Below are positions 22,200-33,950 of a stretch of 64,000 bases of DNA, in pieces. Position 1 is the stretch's first letter. Each line of letters opens with the position of its first letter. The notes under the pieces were generated by a model. That model worked only from the letters and a program-made list of their open reading frames with translations, was not told the origin of the DNA and did no database searches. Location of the stretch: positions 1,612,001 to 1,676,000 of the forward strand of contig OZ021730.1 in assembly GCA_963978545.1 (NCBI GenBank). Reading direction: 5' to 3'. Made by a program: the position numbers and the translations under genes. The DNA is from Linyphia triangularis. Lineage: Eukaryota; Arthropoda; Arachnida; Araneae; Linyphiidae.

Positions 22200-23545
22200 C
22201 AGAGTTCATCCTAGGCGTTTTTCGAGGGGTGGCGCGCCCTGCCTGCCCATTTTATTTAAAAATAGCGCCCTTTCTGCCCTTTCTCAGAAAAAATTTCATC
22301 CTGCAAGTATTCCCAAAACTTTAGTTTTTTCCCCCAACAGTACGAAATATGTGGATCACCCCTACTGAAATCGACTGTCGCGCATTCATGTTCAAGCTCG
22401 CAACGTAAAGATCAAGGACTGAAATCATTTAATAGATGCCCATATAACAAGCCTCATTAGTAGGTGGATTGTAGGGGGCCGTCTTACAATTTCCCAAATG
22501 CTCATTAGTAAATCTGGATGGCCATTTCGTACGTGTCTTGAATAAGCATATTTCGCCGGATTTTTACCATGCCTTCTTCAAAATAGAGAAGAAAGGAATT
22601 TTGAAGGACTTAATTAATTTAGTTAAAGGTGTACAACCATCAAATGTTTACACTAAGAATTTAAAAAGAATATTTTCGTTTGGACACGCGTAACTGCGAT
22701 GCCCTCCTGTTAAATTTAGTTGTTGTTTTTTTTTGGTAATTTACCTGTTACCAATTAATTTCTAAACATCCTTTTTATATTTAAAATTAGACATCACAGG
22801 AATGCAATCAAAATCCCGCATAGTTTCCGTTTTTAAAAAAATAAAACTTCTATTACAGCCTATATAATGACATGCACGGCAAAAAATTACCATTTTAACG
22901 CTAAATTTGATCCGATTTGGAAAATAAAAAAATGCATGAATTATATTACCTAGTCCAAGTTCTTTAGTCAAAATACTCCTTGTGATACCCCACAATGAAT
23001 AATGTTAAATTTGGAGAAACTATTTTCTATCTGGACAATGGCAAACCTAAAAAATGAAGTTTAAGGTTGATTCAATCAAACTTTAAACATTTTTGTAAGG
23101 GGATACATTTTAAAAAATTATTATCCTAACATTCATTACATAAAAAGATTCTTATCTTAATTTTACTGTATTATAAATTGATATTTTTATGAAAATTAAT
23201 ATTTGATGAAAATTTTACTGTGTAGATGTTTCTTTAATTTTAATAATTTTCTAAATCTCATTCCAGCAGAAGTCAGACTGAAGCATTTTATCAGTATTTT
23301 GATATCTTTTGAGTTTCTGAACAAGTTTTTGATTGCAGGTCTTTTGCATTATTATTTTTTTCAAACAATCGAAAATTTAAAATTATTTATTGTAGTGGAA
23401 AAGTAAAACAATATTGAATTGAAATTGTCGCAGAAAACACGTATACAAATTTCTGCAATTTGCCTTAAAAATGCCCTTATAAACAGGAGTTGCCCTTTTT
23501 TGGAGAATAGCACCCTGCCCTTTTTCATTTCTAGGATGAATTCTG
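22200..23545. mobile_element. 1.35-kb element with CAGARTTCATCCTAG terminal inverted repeats
   Basis: The left end is CAGAGTTCATCCTAGG and the right end reads CTAGGATGAATTCTG, an inverted match. Both subterminal regions carry 'gccctttttc' repeats and 'tagcgccct'. CAG/CTG ends suggest the hAT group, but the flanks are (TA)-rich, so no duplication can be confirmed. There is no transposase. It lies in Ntf-2 intron 2. Confidence 0.65.
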
Positions 23546-24105
23546 ATATATATACACATCGGAAAGTTATTACCAGGCGGGGGGGATCTTTGTTTAAGTG
23601 GATTTCCGCTTTTTTTTTTTTTTTTCGGAGCCGCTTTTTCTACAATTTTATTACTTTTAGTGGACTTTATAGGGCTTTATCTGACTAAACTTCCCTAAAA
23701 CACATTCGTCAAAAAATTTCTGTCTGCACCACTGTTCTGTACACAACTATGTTCTTATTCAACTATTTTTTAGTTCAAAATAATGCTGCATATATATATT
23801 CTCTTTTTTACAATTTGACTATTTTCAACGCTGCATATTCTTCCCAGAGTATTCTTTTGGTAAATACCTGATAATGACAGCACCAGTTAGGTTTAAACAA
23901 AAAAATAAGCAAATTTGAATAATCTTTTTTACAAATTATTAAGAACACAAATTGTTGATCATTATGTCCCCCCCCCCCCTCCCCCCCCCCCAGCTAATAA
24001 TATTCAACAATGTAATTCTTTTGTTTTTTCTTTAATTTTTATTCTAAAATTTTGTTGTCAATACCATATAGTATTCATATAATATATATCATAATACTTG
24101 AAATA

Positions 24106-24294
24106 CAGTAGAGCATTCATTTCCTTAACAACTAGGGGCTTTCAAAAAAAAAAAAATTCGGAAAACAGTCCATTAATGCTCGAATATAGGCTAAAGTAAT
24201 ACTACACTAAATTAAGAAGTCCAAAATTTTAAAATTTGCCAGCTGGAACGATTTAGTCCGACATTTCAGTATTCAGATAATCAATGCTTGACTG
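24106..24294. mobile_element. 189-bp pogo/mariner-type MITE
   Basis: The ends CAGTAGAGCATTCATT and, on the minus strand, CAGTCAAGCATTGATT are imperfect inverted repeats. The element is flanked by TA on both sides (24104-24105 and 24295-24296). Short, no ORF. In Ntf-2 intron 2. Confidence 0.65.
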
Positions 24295-24712
24295 TAATAC
24301 ATTTATTTTATTTTTTGTTGCTCATAATTAAGATTGGTTCAGTGTGCCCCAAGAGTAGTTTTTTTCTTGGGTAGTAGGGAATATTTATAATTTTTCTTCA
24401 GGTTCAGCTACTTATTACACGATCGTTGTGACATCGTAGTAAGTTAATCATTTTAATGAATGTGGTTTTTATTTTTTTATATAATTACTTTTTTGAAAAG
24501 TCTTAAAACAAAATTTAAAATCAGAATTTTTATATTACAATTTTAAGGTAGGATGGGTTACAGGAAACAAACCATTTTTTTTTTCATGGTCTTATTTACA
24601 AGTGTGGTTGTAGTATTCCTATAAACTAGCTTATGTTCCTTTTTGACTTGACTCAATTTGCACCTCAAATGGTAAAGAATTGTTTTGTAATATGTATTGA
24701 ATTGTGTTGCAG

Positions 24713-24811
24713 AGCCTGTCCTTCCAGAAGATTGGCCACAACATTACGGCTGTGGACGCCCAACCCATGTTTGATGGCGGCATTCTCATCTCTGTTCTGG
24801 GACAGCTAAAG
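24713..24811 (+). CDS. Ntf-2: Ntf-2 exon 3
   Basis: A 99-nt exon between TTGTGTTGCAG and GTATTCAAC, phase 0 on both sides. It encodes SLSFQKIGHNITAVDAQ, then PMFDGGILISVLGQLK, the central beta-sheet of the NTF2 fold. Confidence 0.94.
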
Positions 24812-24838
24812 GTATTCAACTAAACAGGGCTTTTTAAA

Positions 24839-25243
24839 CAGGGTTCCCATGGTCATTAAAAGTGCTTAATATTTTTGAACTTGTTTTCAAGGCCTTGAAA
24901 GTGCTTAGAGGTGCTTAAAAGTCCTTGAAAATGCTCAGAGGTCCTTAAAAGTCCTTAATTTTTACAGATATTGCCCAACTGCAAAATTTATAAAAATACA
25001 ACTCTGACTTGCTATCCCCACGTGACCGCCACTTTCTGCACCCTATTAGAATTTTCCGACATATTTGTATCACGCATCCACCAACTTGTAACTTTTTTGG
25101 TAGAATATACTTTATTAAAAATTTATACATAGACATGATGTCTAAAAACAAATTTTCATAGGTCCTTAAAAACATTAATTAGGTCCTTAAAAGTCATTGA
25201 AAAGTGCTTGATTTTCATTCTTTGATTTGAGTGGAAACCCAGT
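24839..25243. mobile_element. CAGGGTTCCCA hAT-like MITE, copy A
   Basis: It starts CAGGGTTCCCATGG and ends TTTGAGTGGAAACCCAG. The body contains repeated 'gtccttaaaagtccttaa' and 'gtgcttgaaaatgctt' phrases and a conserved core 'aactgcaaaatttataaa' to 'agacatgatg'. Copies B (25282-25700) and C (31243-31608) share the whole body. Confidence 0.7.
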
Positions 25244-25281
25244 AATTGTAACAAAATCCTGTCCCTGTAAACAAAATAATT

Positions 25282-25700
25282 CAGGGTTCCCACGGTCATT
25301 GAAAGTCATTAAAAGTGCTTAATATTTTTGTACTTGTTTTCAAGGCCTTGAAAGTGCTTGAAAATGCTTTGAGGTGCTTAAAAGTCATTGAAAATGCTTA
25401 GAGGTCCTTAAAAGTCCTTAATTTTTGCAGATGTTGTGTGGCCAACTGCAAAATTTATAAAGATAGAACTCGGACTTGCTATCCCCGCTTGACCGCCACT
25501 TATCTCCACCGTATCAGAATTTTCCAACAGATTTGTATTACGCATCCACCAACTTGTAACTTTTTTGTCAGAATATACTATTGAGCTTCGTTTATATATA
25601 GACATGATGCCTGAAAACAAATTTTCAAAGGTCCTTAAAAACATTAATTAGGTCCTTAAAAGTCATTGATTTTCATTCTGTGATTTGAGTAAGAACCGTG
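25282..25700. mobile_element. CAGGGTTCCCA hAT-like MITE, copy B
   Basis: It begins CAGGGTTCCCACGG and ends near AGTAAGAACCGTG, a decayed form of the inverted end. It is full-length relative to copies A and C and lies only 38 bases after copy A. This side-by-side placement suggests a local duplication or insertion near a sibling. Confidence 0.7.
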
Positions 25701-26634
25701 TTAAATATACATCACTTTGTTGGAAAGATAGAACTTGGAGAGGTGTTTTTTTTTTCCGGACATACAGAATTTGCATTTGCCCTAATATTCCTGAAATGTT
25801 GGTTTCTCCCTAAAAATTCTAAAATTGTACTTAAATTTTTTGTTAATTCCTTTGGTGTTTTTTTTTTTAAATTACAAACGCCAAAAATTCCACGATTTTT
25901 CCTCCAAAACCAGTAAAAACCTAAATGTTCTAATAAACCTAAATGCGAAAATATTTTCTGAAATTTTACTTATTAAAATTTTAATTGTCAAACTATTTAA
26001 AATTGTAGTTAAACACATGTTAGTTTAAGTTTTAAAGAGTTGAAGCAGTATTCTCTTTGAAGTACTTTGAATGTTACTTAAAAATGAAATAAGTGGAATG
26101 ACTTAAATTTGCATGTTTGTCAAAATAGTATAATTGTTTTATTACATAACTGTTGTTTTGCTTCAATTAAAAGTTGTTTGACGTTTTAAATTGACAATTT
26201 TTTGCCCATATTGAAACAAACTTTGGAAAGAATATGTTTGTGTTAGGAGCTTCTGTCATCTATTTAAGAAAATATCCCTAAATTTTTTAGAATTATACCT
26301 AAAAAATTTTTTTAACTATTCCTAAAATTTATGGTATTATCCCTAAACTTATTACCTAAAGTTTTTAGAAAATTCACTGCGTCCTCTAGAGATCAAATTT
26401 TGTAAATAGTCCTTTTATCTAATTGATTCCTAATGAAATGAGGAGTCCTGTTTTTAAAATAATAAATAATTTGTAAATAGCCTCGTTTCCAAAATTGAAA
26501 TTTTGTAAATGGTCGGGAAACAGACACATTTCTTTCTAAATAGAAAAGCACATTTGAACAATTTAGATTCAAATTGAAACTATTTTGTAGGAAAGATTTT
26601 TCTTCCCCCTTTGATTCATGTCGTGACTTGAAAC

Positions 26635-27400
26635 CAGGGTTGGTATGATTTAATCCATATAATTTTTTTCCTCAAAAAAAATAAATTATAATGAATAAAT
26701 TGAAATTGTATTTTTATTTACTTATAATTAAATTTTTCAAATTATTTGATGTTGTAAAGGACTTCTATTTTTAACTGAACAGCTCAACTTTTCTCTCTGT
26801 TATTTTTTAAGAAAATAATTCTCAATAATTATGAACAATTATACGAATACTATCGATACAATATGTTCTAATGTGTTTTAAAATAAATCTTGTAATTGAA
26901 GACAATTGGAAGTTTTTACAAGAGTACCAACAAAAAGTTTTTATATTAAACTAATAGATTAATATTTTATGATGATTTAAAATTATTAATTAAATTTTAG
27001 TATAGGCTGCATTTTAAATTTATTTCTAAACAATAATATCATTTTCGACGACTTATCACCATTACTGATGAATTTAAGAGCAATATTCCAAGTATTATGT
27101 AGTAAACGATTACTATTGTATTATATTGTGTACATTGAATATAAAATTATTATTAAAAAGTATTAAATATTAAAATAAAAAATATTTTATTTGGGATACT
27201 ATGAGTGAATGTCCATATAAGAAGCAACAATTTTTTTATTTACTTAGTTTAAATTATTTTCAGAAGGAATATTAAATGTTATTTGATAATTATTTATTCT
27301 AGTTTATATCAAGTTTTATTTATAAATATGTATACATGTAATTGGAAAAGAGTTTCTAAAAGTCTGGTTTGAACCAAAAAACCTGGTTTAAAAAATATAT
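26635..27400 (+). mobile_element. AT-rich MITE related to the 5946-7252 inverted pair
   Basis: It begins CAGGGTTGGTATGATTTAA and contains the same order of blocks as the copies in ENT4 intron 4 ('ttaagaaaataattc', 'aggctgcattttaaattt', 'catgtattatgtagtaaac'-like), ending near 'ggtttgaacc'. There is no ORF. In Ntf-2 intron 3. Confidence 0.6.
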
Positions 27401-27783
27401 ATACTTTTCTTGTTTTATTGTCGGCCGTTTGTTTGAATGCTAAACTCCTTTTTCCAACTCCATTCAAAACCATTTCTTTTTAAACCTTTCCCATAAAAGA
27501 GGTAGTGCTATAGGTTAGTTTATTGAAATGTAGGTTTTCATATAATCAAGTTTTCTTCTTTTTATTCAGTATATTCTGAAGGTAAATGCCAGTTTTTTTC
27601 CCAAAAACAATTAAATATTTTTTTTTATATATCTATATTACAAACGCTTAGCGATACTATAAATGTATTTGACATGAAATAATTATATTTTTCCTGATGT
27701 ACCATAGGTTAAATTAAAAAAAATCCTGCATAAGTTTCTCTGGGAAAATATTTCCACTACCTCCAATAATAAATTAATTTAAC

Positions 27784-29076
27784 TTGGGTTCCCACTGTCC
27801 TTGAAAGTCCTGAAAAGTCATTGAATTTTTTTTTATTGAATTTGGTCCTTGAAAAAAGAATAATGTCCTTGAAAGTCCTAACATTTTTAATTGACCACCG
27901 ATAATCCCCTTTTTGTATTTTTCAGTGATGACAGTTTTCCTCCTTTTTTGGTTTTTTGTGAAACATTTTCCTTCTTTTTGTCCCTGTTTTGAGGATCCAC
28001 ATTTTACTCATCTGAACCAGTTTTTCCTGCAAAAAGTATACTTTTCCTCATATCCAAACAAAAGATTTTCCCTCTTAGCTCCCCTTTCCTCACAGATCTT
28101 CATTAACTCCTAATATTGAAATGTAATTATTATATAGTATGAGAAATTTTATTGTATCTTTAAAATTATTGAATCATCCTTCCTGCATACTTTTTTGTTG
28201 AATTTTTGTGTATCCCTTCCACAAGCTTGTTTAACGAATTTTTGGATTTCCTCCTTTTTGCTCTCTGATCACTCTCATCCCTAATTTTTATGTCTGAAGT
28301 ATGGTCCTTGAATTTTCTTTTAAAAGATCCTTGAATTTTCTTAAAAAGGTCCTTGAATTTTTAAGTGACCACTGATAATCCCCTTTTTGTATTTTTATAT
28401 CTGAAGTATGGTCCTTGAATTTTCTTTTAAAAGATCCTTGAATTTTCTTAAAAAGGTCCTTGAATTTTTAAGTGACCACTGATAATCCCCTTTTTGTATT
28501 TTTATATCTGAAGTATGGTCCTTGAATTTTCTTTTAAAAGATCCTTGAATTTTCTTAAAAAGGTCCTTGAATTTTTAAGTGACCACTGATAATCCCCTTT
28601 TTGTATTTTTATGTCTGAAGTATGGTCCTTGAATTTTCTTTTAAAAGATCCTTGAATTTTCTTAAAAAGGTCCTTGAATTTTTAAGTGACCACTGATAAT
28701 CCCCTTTTTGTATTTTTATGTCTGAAGTATGGTCCTTGAATTTTCTTTTAAAAGATCCTTGAATTTTCTTAAAAAGGTCGTTGAATTTTTAAGTGACCAC
28801 TGATAATCCCCTTTTTGTATTTTTATGTCTGAAGTATGGTCATTGAATTTTCTAAAAAGTTCCTTGAATTTTCTTAAAAAGGTCTTTGAATTTTTTATTT
28901 TTTTTTATGAAATTTGGTCCTTGAATTTTTTTTTTTTTTTTTTTTATGAAATTTGGTCCTTGGAAAAAGGATAAGGTCCTTGAATTTTTAAGTGACTACT
29001 GATAATCCCCTTTTTATATTTTTATGTCTAAAGTATGGTCCTTGAATTTTTTTCTTCAATAAGAGTGGGAACCCTG
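27784..29076. mobile_element. Large CAGGGTTCCCA-type element carrying a 107-bp tandem array
   Basis: The outer ends are GGGTTCCCACTGTCC and GAGTGGGAACCCTG, imperfect inverted repeats of the family seen at 24839, 25282 and 31243. The interior is dominated by 'ggtccttgaatttt' phrases and the tandem array described separately. No duplication could be read with confidence. Confidence 0.6.
28294..29040. repeat. 107-bp tandem repeat array
   Basis: CTGAAGTATGGTC recurs at 28294, 28401, 28508, 28615, 28722 and 28829, exactly 107 bases apart each time, then degenerates (next at 29028). Each unit holds three 'ccttgaatttt' sub-repeats, 'gtgaccactgataatcccc' and a 'tttttgtatttttat' run. The near identity of units points to recent expansion inside a mobile element in Ntf-2 intron 3. 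Confidence 0.92.
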
Positions 29077-29282
29077 TTTAACATATGATAAAAAAGTTGC
29101 CTTCATGATCATTTGCTTGAGTCAAAATTAGTTTTCCAAGTCAGGTAAACAAATACACTCAATCATGTGTACTGAATGTTTGTTAAGAACATTTATAGCT
29201 TATTGAACAGAAAATTCTTTTAAGAATAGGATCTAGTTTAAAAATGCTTTTGTTTAATAATTGGCTGCAGATTCATTTAAAA

Positions 29283-29935
29283 CAGAGTGGCCACAGAACC
29301 GGGAAAACCTGAAAATCAGGGAAATGTTAGGGAACTTTCTGATTCTGAAAAAAATCAGGGAAATCTCTGGGAACTTTTTAAAATTTCATGAAAATTGGAG
29401 ACATTTTGTATGGTTTAAGGTACGTTCATCCATAATTTGGCGCTATTTACCCAGAGATTTGTGGTAGTAAGCCATTAGAAGTTTAATGTTACGGAATAAT
29501 TTAAACTTTTCTTTACCAGCAAAACTATTTTTTAAAAATTTGCATATTATCTCTTTAGCATACATGTATCATCCTAAATGATACAGAGGGCGCTTTTAAT
29601 GTAATCCCCTAGCGGCGACTTCATCGCCGAAGGAAGAGTATGATTGCGGGAGTGAAGGTGAACGGATGTGAAAGTCACCTCTTCTAGTTAAGGTTTAAGA
29701 GCCTAGTTATAACTAATGGAACGACTAAATCTGCTGTTTGTCTAAAGAGCCTCTTCACTTTTACCCCTTCATCATACAACATACATGTTCTATTTTATCA
29801 GAGTGTCTAGTCATCTGGAAAACCTAAGAAAATTGGTGAAATTTGAAAAAAAGTTTGCTTTAAAATCAGGGAATTTTTTAGAAATCTGTCAGGGAAATCC
29901 GGGAACTTTTTTTCCTGGCCACAAAGGCCACCCTG
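29283..29935. mobile_element. hAT-like element with CAGAGTGGCC / GGCCACCCTG ends
   Basis: The left end is CAGAGTGGCCACAGAACC and the right end GGCCACAAAGGCCACCCTG, which are inverted. 'tcagggaaatc' and 'gggaactttt' motifs occur at both sides. It is a relative of 3153-3550. No clean duplication. 653 bp, no ORF. Confidence 0.6.
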
Positions 29936-31234
29936 AAAAATATTTCATTCTTCAATTAAGTTAAATTAAAGGTTAAATGTTCTGTGGTTGGTTATTAAAT
30001 TTATTTGATTGTGGACATATATTAGTCCGTTACTATGATTTTGTTTCTCCGTTACCGCAGAAATTTTAATCCCATTCTTAACAAGGAAATTATAAACAAA
30101 TTAAATAAATTTTTTGTCTCAACTCTTCTCTTTTATTCAATAATCATTTATTTATTTTACATAATATAATTCACAGAGTTTTAAAATTTTTTGGATGGAC
30201 TGAAAAACTATGTTCTTTTTTAATTAGTCCGTTACCTTGACTTTACTACCAAATTATGCACTCTAATTAAATGGCAACACATTCTAAAATCCATAATAAG
30301 AATCATGCATCTTTTAAATATTTATATATAAGTGCAATTTTCTTTGTCAAAATTAAAATTCTTTCTTCAATGGATTTGTAATTGTGTCAGAATGTTAGTC
30401 TGTTACCATGGAATTGCCCATTAATGTTATCTGGGGGGATCATTGAGACTTATTTTTATTGATGTATCTGCATTGTTTTGATGAAATGTGCATTTGTTTC
30501 GGGAGTAATTAATTTCTAAATTTATCCTTTTCAATTACTTACTCTTATATGATTTTAAAATTATACCTTGTTCTACTGAACTGGTAATTCAATACAAAAA
30601 ATCTCCCATGATTTAAATTTCCATTTTTTTTCCATTTAATATTAGTATATTTCTATATTTAATGGAATGTATCAAATAAAAGAAGTTTTTTTTCCAAATA
30701 TTTGGTTCGTCTATTAAAAAGAAATGTTTTTATTTTGCAGGGTGCCTTTATATCTGTTAAAGCTGAGCAATTATACTATGGGCATATAATGCTTGCTAAA
30801 TGCAAGCATTTTAGTACATCAAATTAAAACAAAATAATTGTAAACAGCCCTTCAGCCAGACGTCAATCACCACTTTCTCTGACTAAGTGATAGACCAACC
30901 TACAGTTGAAAAATTATTTATTCAAATGAATAAACTTTAATATTAAACATTGATTTATGCAAAATCTGTTTACTCGTTGTGACAAGCATAATTTTCTAAC
31001 AAGCCCTGTTTGTGATTTTACCTGTATTGCAAAAAATTCTAAGCCAATCTTTGAGCATATTTGCAAAACAATGGAAAGAAATGTTTCAATTTCTTTCACG
31101 AATTTCCTCTGTTGCATTTTGACACCTGTTGAACACCTGGTTTTTTTATTTTGGTTTTCCTATTAAAATTTTGGGAGTTTAATTTGTTTTAAATTTGAAT
31201 GCATTCCTTTTTTTATGTCAGGTAAAAAAACTCA
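29936..31234. other. Ntf-2 intron 3, AT-rich part
   Basis: A TTTTGCAG followed by a short open frame near 30740 looks exon-like, but it does not resemble NTF2 and has no donor that keeps a frame. I see no gene here. Confidence 0.5.
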
Positions 31235-31242
31235 TGTACATC

Positions 31243-31608
31243 AGGGTTCCCATGGTCATTAAAAGTGCTTAATATTTTTGAACTTGTTTTCAAGGCCTTG
31301 AAAGTGTTTGAAAATGCTTAGAGGTCCTTAAAAGTCCTTAATTTTTACAGATTTTGTCCAACTGCAAAATTTATAAAAATACAACTCAGACTTTCTATCC
31401 CCGCGTGACCGCATCTGCACTTTATCGGAATTTTCCGACATATTTATGTTACGCATCCACCAACTTGTAACTTTTTTGGTAGAATATACTTTATTAAAAA
31501 TATAAATATAGACATGATGCCTGCAAACGAATTTTCATAGGTCCTTAAAAACATTAATTAGGTCCTTGAAAGTCATTGATTTTCATTCTGTGATTTGAGT
31601 GGGAACCC
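31243..31608. mobile_element. CAGGGTTCCCA hAT-like MITE, copy C, with readable TSD
   Basis: The inverted ends AGGGTTCCC and GGGAACCC are flanked by TGTACATC (31235-31242) and TGTACATT (31609-31616), an 8-bp duplication matching at 7 of 8. This fixes the family as hAT-type and gives the reference borders for copies A, B and the large 27784-29076 relative. Confidence 0.75.
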
Positions 31609-32193
31609 TGTACATTTTTCAGTAACTAGGCTTCAGCTGACAATACATTAGGGTGAATATTGGATTAAACTTTTGTACTGGCAATTACTTATAATTGTAA
31701 ACATTCGGCCAATTATGTCTTTTTAAGTATTCATTTGGTTTATGGAAAAATATGGGGTGGGGGGTAACGAAGTAAGATTTGCTTACACGTCAGCCGTCAA
31801 AATCTTAAGCTTTGTCATTGTTGAAAATTCTTTGTGTTGTGTTTACTTATAGTACTACTAATAAATAAAAGTAGAACACCCATGGTTTTTCGTTGAGTAT
31901 TTAAGTTCTTATCTAACTTTTTGAATTCACAATGTTTCCTTGAAGAACTGCATCCCCCAATTTTTAGAATCGTTTTAGACATAATGCATTGAAGTTTTAT
32001 TTTTACATTTTAAGGTGTAACTTTTATACTGCTTTGCTTAGTACAGAATTCATTTTATTTTATTGCATCGTTCCTTATTCCCATCATTTTTTCTTTTTAT
32101 ATATTAGAATTGAGTGTTCGTGTTGAATAAAGAAACATCCTCTTTTTTTTTTTTGCTTTGTTTTGATTTTGATGCCTGTGATTGTCTTTTCAG

Positions 32194-32307
32194 ACAGATG
32201 ATGATCCCCCTCACTCGTTCAACCAGATCTTCGTCTTGAAGCCAGATGCCACCGGAAACTTCTTTGTGGCCCACGACTCCTTCCGACTCTCCCTCCACTC
32301 ACTGTAA
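32194..32307 (+). CDS. Ntf-2: Ntf-2 exon 4 with stop
   Basis: The acceptor is TTGTCTTTTCAG. The exon encodes TDDDPPHSFNQIFVLKPDA, then TGNFFVAHDSFRLSLHSL, and stops at TAA (32305-32307). D96 and D98 are the acidic pair that binds Ran in human NTF2. Only one version of this exon was seen, although Drosophila Ntf-2 is reported to have alternative 3' exons. Confidence 0.95.
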   Translation, partial: TDDDPPHSFNQIFVLKPDATGNFFVAHDSFRLSLHSL

Positions 32308-32314
32308 CCAGCTC

Positions 32315-32320
32315 AATAAA
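32315..32320 (+). terminator. Ntf-2 poly(A) signal
   Basis: A canonical AATAAA starts 8 bases after the stop, and a GT-rich stretch (GTGTTCATTTGTGTCTCG) follows it. The predicted 3' UTR is therefore only about 30 nt. Confidence 0.8.
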
Positions 32321-32500
32321 GTGTTCATTTGTGTCTCGTTCAGAAAAGACTTCTTCCTTTCGCAGTTGCTGAAAATGCAACAAATTCTTCCTTTTTATAT
32401 AGAAACACATATCTTTAAAAATGTACTGTTATTAAGTAGTTTTCTCAAGGTGTAATATTATAGAAATGATTGAAACATTAGTGTGGGATTTATATTCAAA

Positions 32501-32906
32501 CCCTTTTAGTGCCGCACAATAACGGATGCCTGTACAAAGATAACCGGAGGATTTTACTATGGGTTGGAAAAATGCTCATTAAAACCAAACTAAAAATTAT
32601 ATTTAAGAAATTCAAAATGCAAAGTATTGTGGGAGGATGGTTCCAAGAAACTACCCTGTCGAGATTCTACCTTATCGCTCTAGCTCTAGCCTATGCAGTG
32701 CTTCAACACCAACCAACAGAAAACGTTCTAATAAATAATTTTTTTAATTGCAATGCAAAGAATTTGAATCATTTATAAAGTTATTCTGAAATACAGAACT
32801 CTTGTGATTTGTAATAGGCGTCAACACTTGTGCAATGATTTATCGCCTTTGGCACTTTTCGCAAGTGTAGCGAACAACAATATATTATTGTTCGTCACTA
32901 AAAGGG
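32501..32906. mobile_element. 406-bp piggyBac-like MITE
   Basis: The ends CCCTTTTAGTGCCG and CGTCACTAAAAGGG are inverted. TTAA follows on the right (32907-32910); the left flank is CAAA, one or two changes from TTAA. CCC/GGG ends at a TTAA site are typical of piggyBac. No ORF. Confidence 0.6.
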
Positions 32907-33038
32907 TTAATATTTCAAATTAGATGCCAAACACACATTGATATGTTAATAAACAGGAAGGTAATCGATTTGATTGATGGTAGCTTAAATCTTATTATTG
33001 TACCGATTGTGTTATCAGTGAAGATCAAAATGATGCAC

Positions 33039-33189
33039 GCCGACCAAACGGTATAGTGGTTGCGGGTTCGAGTCCCGCGTCAGGCATGGGTGTTTGTAAA
33101 TGTATCTTGGCTTGTCTAATGACGAAAGTTTCGGCGCATTATAGCCCTCTTGTTGCTGATGGCGCCAGATAATCTGAAAACAACCAACC
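33039..33189 (+). mobile_element. tRNA-derived SINE S1, copy 2 (internally deleted)
   Basis: Flanked by perfect AAATGATGCAC at 33028-33038 and 33190-33200. Relative to copy 1 it lacks about 28 bases between the two GGTT words (GTGGTT joins directly to GCGGG). The B box and most of the A box remain, but the anticodon region is gone. The B box is the more canonical GGTTCGAGTCC. Confidence 0.9.
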
Positions 33190-33256
33190 AAATGATGCAC
33201 TCAATTCCCCTGTTGATTTTCTACGCAATCTATATTTTCAAGAGGTTCTTCATTAA

Positions 33257-33950
33257 CACTAGATTGCCTAAGCAAGTCATTTTGACTGCTTTTGAATTTC
33301 AATTAAAAAAATAATTATTTAAATAATGACACAGCTTCTTATAATTTTGTGACTTTTTCTACAACATATAAATGTGTTAATTAATCATTGTTGTTGCCCC
33401 CCCCCTCCTTCACTTCCGGTATATATATGTGTGTTATACCTATATTGCCGAAAAGCAGTCATTTTGACTGCTTGGAAAAGACCAGTTCGGCTCTGGATTG
33501 GAATAACATGATAACATACAAGTTCATGATAAATTATCGATTTCGACATATACTTGATAAGTTGCAGTTGTTCAATAACTAAAGTTATTGTTATTCGTAC
33601 TTGTTATTCGAATCTTTATGCCAGGCCTGGCCACGCGCTTTATTCCCTTTGAACGCGCTATAACGTAATTCAGATGGGAAGGAGGATCACTGAGTGTATG
33701 ATCTCGTACTGTAATCGATACGGCTAAAATGTCCAGATAATGTATAAATTATTTTCTTTAGAACTGAAATACATTTTTTTTAATTGTTAATACTTATTAA
33801 TAACTTGTTATATGACTGTAAGTGATATAAAATATATTAAAAATTACTGTTAAACAAATTTCTTTGCGCATTAGTTATTTTTTCACAATGCAGTCATTTT
33901 GACTGCTTTCAGGCAATATAGGTATATACTAAGCTCCCGTCTTTCTAGTG
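33257..33950. mobile_element. 694-bp TTAA-site MITE with internal 17-bp palindromes
   Basis: It is flanked by TTAA at 33253-33256 and 33951-33954. The ends are CACTAGATTGCC and, reversed, CACTAGAAAGAC. Inside are palindromes of the form GCAGTCA-TTT-TGACTGC: about 33273 (imperfect), 33456 and 33893. The left end and the region near the right end also share GCAATATAGG-like sequence. It fits the piggyBac group, with no transposase. Confidence 0.72.

Larger units (their letters stand above)
19381..32307 (+). other. Ntf-2: Gene span: nuclear transport factor 2 (complete)
   Basis: Four coding exons, 19381-19491, 21804-21875, 24713-24811 and 32194-32307, all join in phase 0 and give 131 residues; the usual NTF2 length is about 127-130. 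The protein follows the insect Ntf-2 pattern: LNPQYDSIAKTFVQQFY, then DDPARRASLASFY, TFEGEQFFG, SLSFQKI, DAQPMFDGGILISVLGQL, and DDDPPHSFNQIFVLKP, ending FFVAHDSFRLSLHSL. NTF2 is a homodimeric cone-shaped protein that carries RanGDP through FG-nucleoporins into the nucleus. Residues needed for RanGDP binding in the human protein (E42, D92, D94) are present here as E46, D96 and D98, with F45 in place of the neighbouring tryptophan. An in-frame ATG at 19360 would add seven residues, but conservation and the A at -3 favour 19381. The introns are 2.3, 2.8 and 7.4 kb and loaded with transposons. Confidence 0.95.

Noticed and set aside
30741..30826. Possible extra or alternative Ntf-2 exon after a TTTTGCAG
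   Set aside because: The translation does not resemble the NTF2 C-terminus, and exons 3 and 4 already join in frame and complete the protein.
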